7,534 nucleotides of DNA from positions 1 to 7,534 of the forward strand of contig JBGTBQ010000100.1 of NCBI GenBank assembly GCA_041749275.1. The letters are read 5' to 3'. Below the pieces are notes generated by a model. The model was not told where the DNA came from. It saw nothing but the letters and a program-made list of their open reading frames with translations, and ran no database searches. This DNA comes from JBGTBQ01 sp041749275 (GTDB lineage Bacteria; Acidobacteriota; Blastocatellia; Pyrinomonadales; Pyrinomonadaceae). Of this stretch, positions 4,698-7,534 are shown piece after piece. Position 1 is the stretch's first letter, and each line of letters starts with the position of its first letter. The position numbers and the translations under genes are program-made.

Positions 4698-7307
4698 ATG
4701 GATGCCACCGAAAACAGTCTCCGTCAGACTACCTTCCCTCAATCACGAGCCGCCGCCGCGAGCGCGGAGACTGCAAGCGTGTTGACCGACCATCTGATCA
4801 CGTTGCCGGGCAGCGATTGGAAGTTATGGCGTTGGAGTTCGCTGCGCGCCACCGGCTTCCCCGCCGCCACCGTGCTCAAAATATCTTCCGAGGCGTGTCT
4901 ACACGACGTGCGCTGTCTGCTCGAATCCGAAGCCGTGGTCGGGCTAAGGCGCGAGCAGGCTCTGGCGGCGGCCAACGAAGCGTTCGAGCCGCTGCGCTTC
5001 GCCGAAGAAAAGGAAGAACGCAGACGGTTAGTTAAAGCGATACGCTCGCTCAATAAAAACAAACCGGCTGCGCCGGGGCGGTTCGAAGGTGCCGTCGAAT
5101 CGGCGATGGGAGCCTACCGCGACGCCTGTCTCCGGCACGAGTCGCATTACGCGGCGTTCCGCCGGACGTTCAAAGAATCGTTGGCCGAGATCGAGCGCGC
5201 GGTAATGCAGGTGGCCGCTCAGAGACGCTTTCAGGAAGCCGTCATCTGGCAGAACCGCCGGGCGTTCAACACCGCTGTCAACGAAATCCTCCGCAAGGGG
5301 GCGGAGACGAGTCCGGACAATTCCAAGCACCGGCAGCACCTTGAGCTTGTCGCCAGCTATGTGCAACGCTACTCCCTGAAGAACGACACCATCGGGTTCT
5401 TCGGCCCGGTCGGCTGGGCGCGTCTCAATAGTGACGGGGTGACGTTCGACGCGCGCCCCGGTGAAAACCTACTCGCCACGCGGACGGTCTATTTCGAGGC
5501 GTGGTGTATCGACGAGTTGGTCGAAATCCTGAACAAAGATAAAGAACTGCGGCCGTGGATAGCGCCGCGCGCCGTCCCTTATCTGCACGTGGACGGCACG
5601 ACGCTCTCTCTGCCGCAATCACGGCCGATACAACTCCCCCGCTCACACGCGGCGGCTCTTCAACTCTGCGACGGCGAGAAACCCGCCAAGTATATTGTCA
5701 CGGCTTTGCGGGCGAGGTTTCCCGTCGAGTTTAAAAATGAAGCCGCCGGGTATGAGCTTTTGGAGCACCTGCGGTCGAGAGGGCTGATACTGTGGAAGGT
5801 CGAGCTCGCGCCCGGCGTGTACCCCGACCGCGCGCTCCGCAAGATGCTTGAGTCGGTCGAGGACGACGCCGTGCGCGAGCGATCTCTCAAGCCGCTCACC
5901 GAGTTGGAGGAAGGGCGCGACGCGGTGGCGCGCGCCAACGGTGATCCCCAAAAACTCGAACTGGCGCTCAACGAGTTGGACGCCACCTTCGAGCGCATCA
6001 CCGCGACGGCTTCGACGAGGGCGGACGGGAAGATGTACGCGGCGCGGACCCTCGTCTACGAAGATTGCAGGCGCGATGTCGAAGTGGAAGTCGGGCCGGA
6101 GGTGCTCGAACGTCTGGGCGGCCCGCTATCACTCCTCCTCACGAGCGCGCGCTGGTTCACCTTTCAGGTGGCGGAGTACTACCGCCGGGTTTTCAAAGAG
6201 GTCTATAACGACATCGTGCGGGAGGGAAAGTCGAGGCAGGTCAACGGCGCTTACTTCTGGTATCGGTCGCACCAATACATCATGAACCCCCAACAGACGG
6301 GGAGTCATCAGGTGCTGCCCGAGTTCCAGAAGCGTTGGGCGGAAGTGCTCTCGTTGAGCCTGGATCAGAAGCACGTGAGCCGGACCGTCGAACAACTGCG
6401 CCCACTGGTCGAGAAGGCGTTCGCGGCGCCCCGCGCCGGTTGGTCGACGGCACGCCACCACAGCCCCGACGTGATGGTCGCGGCGGCCAACGCCGAAGCC
6501 ATCCGGCGCGGCGATTACCAACTCGTGCTCGGCGAGTTTCACCTCGGCGCCAACACTTTGAGTGGTTCGCTGTTCGTCCTCCAGCACCCTCACCCGGAAC
6601 AGATTTTCGACGCCATCGCGCGTGACATGCCGGAAGCGGGCGTGAGAATCGGGCCTCCCAAATCGTGGCCCGGCCTGACCTCGCGCACGACGCCGATTCT
6701 GCACTCGGCGGAAAGGCTCTGCCTGCTCGTCACCCACGATTCGTTTACTCAGCCGGGCGCGAAAAACCTGTCGATCGGCTCTCTGGTCATCGAGCTGGTC
6801 GGGGAAGACCTGCTCGTAAGGACGCGCGACGGGCGTCTGCGCCTCGACGCCATCGAGGTGTTCGCGGACCTCTTTTCCAGCCAGACCACCAACAAGTTCA
6901 ATATGTTTCAGCCCGCGCCACACCTGCCCCGCGTCTCCGTGGACGGGTTGATCATCTCGCGCGAGAGCTGGATGTTCGCGGTCTCCGATCTGCCGTTCGC
7001 TTACGAAAAGGAGGACGCGCAGCGGTTCCTCGCCGTGCGGCGCTGGGCGAAAGCGCACGACCTTCCGCGCTTCGTTTTCGTCAAGTCGCCGGTCGAAGTT
7101 AAGCCTTTCTACGTTGACTTCGACAGCCCGATCTATGTGGAAATCTTTTTGAAGGTGGTGCGCCGGACCGAGGCGGGCAAAGGCGGCGAGACGCTGATCG
7201 CGGTCTCGGAGATGCTGCCGACTCACGATCAGACGTGGTTGACGGACGCCGCGGGTCAGCACTACACGAGCGAGTTCAGGGTGGTGGTGGTGGACTCCGC
7301 GCGCTAG
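4698..7307 (+). CDS. LanB-like tRNA-dependent transferase (lantibiotic dehydratase N-terminal domain), no SpaB_C elimination domain
   Basis: Resembles the glutamylation half of class I lanthipeptide dehydratases, which moves an amino acid from aminoacyl-tRNA onto Ser/Thr of a peptide. Relatives called PEARLs instead add an amino acid to a peptide C-terminus. Visible family blocks are WRWSSLRATGFP (44-55), RYSLKNDTIGFFGPVGWARL (224-243), MYAARTLVYEDCRRD (446-460), FHLGANTLSGSLF (614-626), LPRFVFVKSPVEVKPFYVDF (789-808) and SEMLPTHDQTWLTD with YTSEFRVVVV up to residue 865. The protein stops at residue 869, where full LanB proteins of about 1000 residues continue into the elimination domain. This is not an obvious truncation, because a normal stop precedes the next gene by 16 bases. 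There is no precursor peptide and no separate SpaB_C protein in the window. It sits directly before the NRPS, so the acceptor may be a carrier-bound or released intermediate. The function beyond a tRNA-dependent transferase is open. Confidence 0.88.
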   Translation: MDATENSLRQTTFPQSRAAAASAETASVLTDHLITLPGSDWKLWRWSSLRATGFPAATVLKISSEACLHDVRCLLESEAVVGLRREQALAAANEAFEPLRFAEEKEERRRLVKAIRSLNKNKPAAPGRFEGAVESAMGAYRDACLRHESHYAAFRRTFKESLAEIERAVMQVAAQRRFQEAVIWQNRRAFNTAVNEILRKGAETSPDNSKHRQHLELVASYVQRYSLKNDTIGFFGPVGWARLNSDGVTFDARPGENLLATRTVYFEAWCIDELVEILNKDKELRPWIAPRAVPYLHVDGTTLSLPQSRPIQLPRSHAAALQLCDGEKPAKYIVTALRARFPVEFKNEAAGYELLEHLRSRGLILWKVELAPGVYPDRALRKMLESVEDDAVRERSLKPLTELEEGRDAVARANGDPQKLELALNELDATFERITATASTRADGKMYAARTLVYEDCRRDVEVEVGPEVLERLGGPLSLLLTSARWFTFQVAEYYRRVFKEVYNDIVREGKSRQVNGAYFWYRSHQYIMNPQQTGSHQVLPEFQKRWAEVLSLSLDQKHVSRTVEQLRPLVEKAFAAPRAGWSTARHHSPDVMVAAANAEAIRRGDYQLVLGEFHLGANTLSGSLFVLQHPHPEQIFDAIARDMPEAGVRIGPPKSWPGLTSRTTPILHSAERLCLLVTHDSFTQPGAKNLSIGSLVIELVGEDLLVRTRDGRLRLDAIEVFADLFSSQTTNKFNMFQPAPHLPRVSVDGLIISRESWMFAVSDLPFAYEKEDAQRFLAVRRWAKAHDLPRFVFVKSPVEVKPFYVDFDSPIYVEIFLKVVRRTEAGKGGETLIAVSEMLPTHDQTWLTDAAGQHYTSEFRVVVVDSAR

Positions 7308-7314
7308 GCGGGAG
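7307..7314 (+). promoter_or_regulatory. ribosome-binding site of the NRPS gene
   Basis: GGCGGGAG starts at the last base of the preceding TAG stop and ends 9 bases before ATG 7324. The tight packing argues that the LanB-like gene and the NRPS are co-transcribed and probably translationally coupled. Confidence 0.6.
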
Positions 7315-7323
7315 TGGTTTCTT

Positions 7324-7534
7324 ATGGACCAGTTTCTCAAACGTTTAGCACTCCTCCCGTCGGACAAACGCGAGCGGTTATTGGCACAACTGCCGCCGCT
7401 GTCGTATGGGCAGCAGCGGCTGTGGTTCCTCGACCAACTCGAAGGCCGAAGCGCCTTCTACAACATGCCCGCCGCCGTCCGCCTCGACGGCTCACTCGAC
7501 CCGCGGGCACTCGCCCGCGCGTTCGCCGAAATCC
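7324..7534 (+). CDS. nonribosomal peptide synthetase, N-terminus only (condensation domain)
   Basis: Seventy codons are present before the window ends, with no stop. After a short leader rich in Leu and charged residues (MDQFLKRLALLPSDKRERLL), PLSYGQQRLWFLDQLEG (25-41) is the C1 core motif of condensation domains. It is followed by AFYNMPAAVRLDGSLDPRALARAFAEI, the usual first strand and helix of that domain. The start is supported by the Shine-Dalgarno and by the C1 motif lying close to the N-terminus. An NRPS beginning with a condensation domain either receives an upstream peptidyl or acyl donor (from another NRPS, a fatty-acyl starter or a stand-alone loading protein) or acts in the middle of an assembly line. 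The part seen cannot tell which subtype it is. It is the core gene that gives the thioesterases and carbamoyltransferase their context. Confidence 0.92.
   Translation, partial: MDQFLKRLALLPSDKRERLLAQLPPLSYGQQRLWFLDQLEGRSAFYNMPAAVRLDGSLDPRALARAFAEI

Noticed and set aside
6129..7367. A 412-codon minus-strand open frame opposite the LanB-like gene and the NRPS start
   Set aside because: It overlaps two well-supported plus-strand genes, its translation is Arg/His/Val-rich with no domain, and long antisense frames are expected opposite GC-biased third positions.

Overview
The window holds one plus-strand gene train (781 to the right edge). It looks like the front part of a nonribosomal peptide synthetase (NRPS) biosynthetic operon, preceded by about 780 bases without a convincing gene. 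No taxonomic marker is present. The genes are GC-rich with GC-biased third codon positions, and the upstream stretch is visibly less GC-rich and full of hairpin repeats. This fits a GC-rich, secondary-metabolite-producing soil bacterium. An Acidobacteriota-like host is my impression from the repeat style and NRPS wording, held at low confidence.

Layout. Bases 1-245 are a gene-free left flank. Bases 246-703 look like a MITE-like insertion: 17-bp perfect terminal inverted repeats (253-269 and 680-696), flanked by a direct duplication of ACCCAGA (246-252 and 697-703). Inside are two inverted arms of about 110 bp, each with two small hairpins. Next come a carbamoyltransferase of the NodU/CmcH/TobZ family fused at its C-terminus to an SCP2 (sterol/lipid carrier) domain (781-2829), a type II thioesterase (2865-3653), a 198-base spacer with a perfect 11-bp hairpin, a second type II thioesterase (3852-4616), a LanB-like tRNA-dependent transferase ending where its elimination domain would begin (4698-7307), and the first 70 codons of an NRPS opening with a condensation domain (7324 to the edge).

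How the genes may work together (inference). The NRPS builds a peptide on carrier proteins and the two thioesterases clear or offload carrier-bound acyl groups. The LanB-like enzyme uses an aminoacyl-tRNA to esterify or extend an intermediate, or a peptide encoded outside the window. The carbamoyltransferase installs an O- or N-carbamoyl group, with the SCP2 domain possibly holding a lipid-like substrate. No RiPP precursor peptide, SpaB_C elimination protein, transporter or regulator is visible.

The most unusual points are the carbamoyltransferase-SCP2 fusion, the elimination-less LanB-like protein inside an NRPS operon, and the MITE-like repeat element directly upstream of the first gene.
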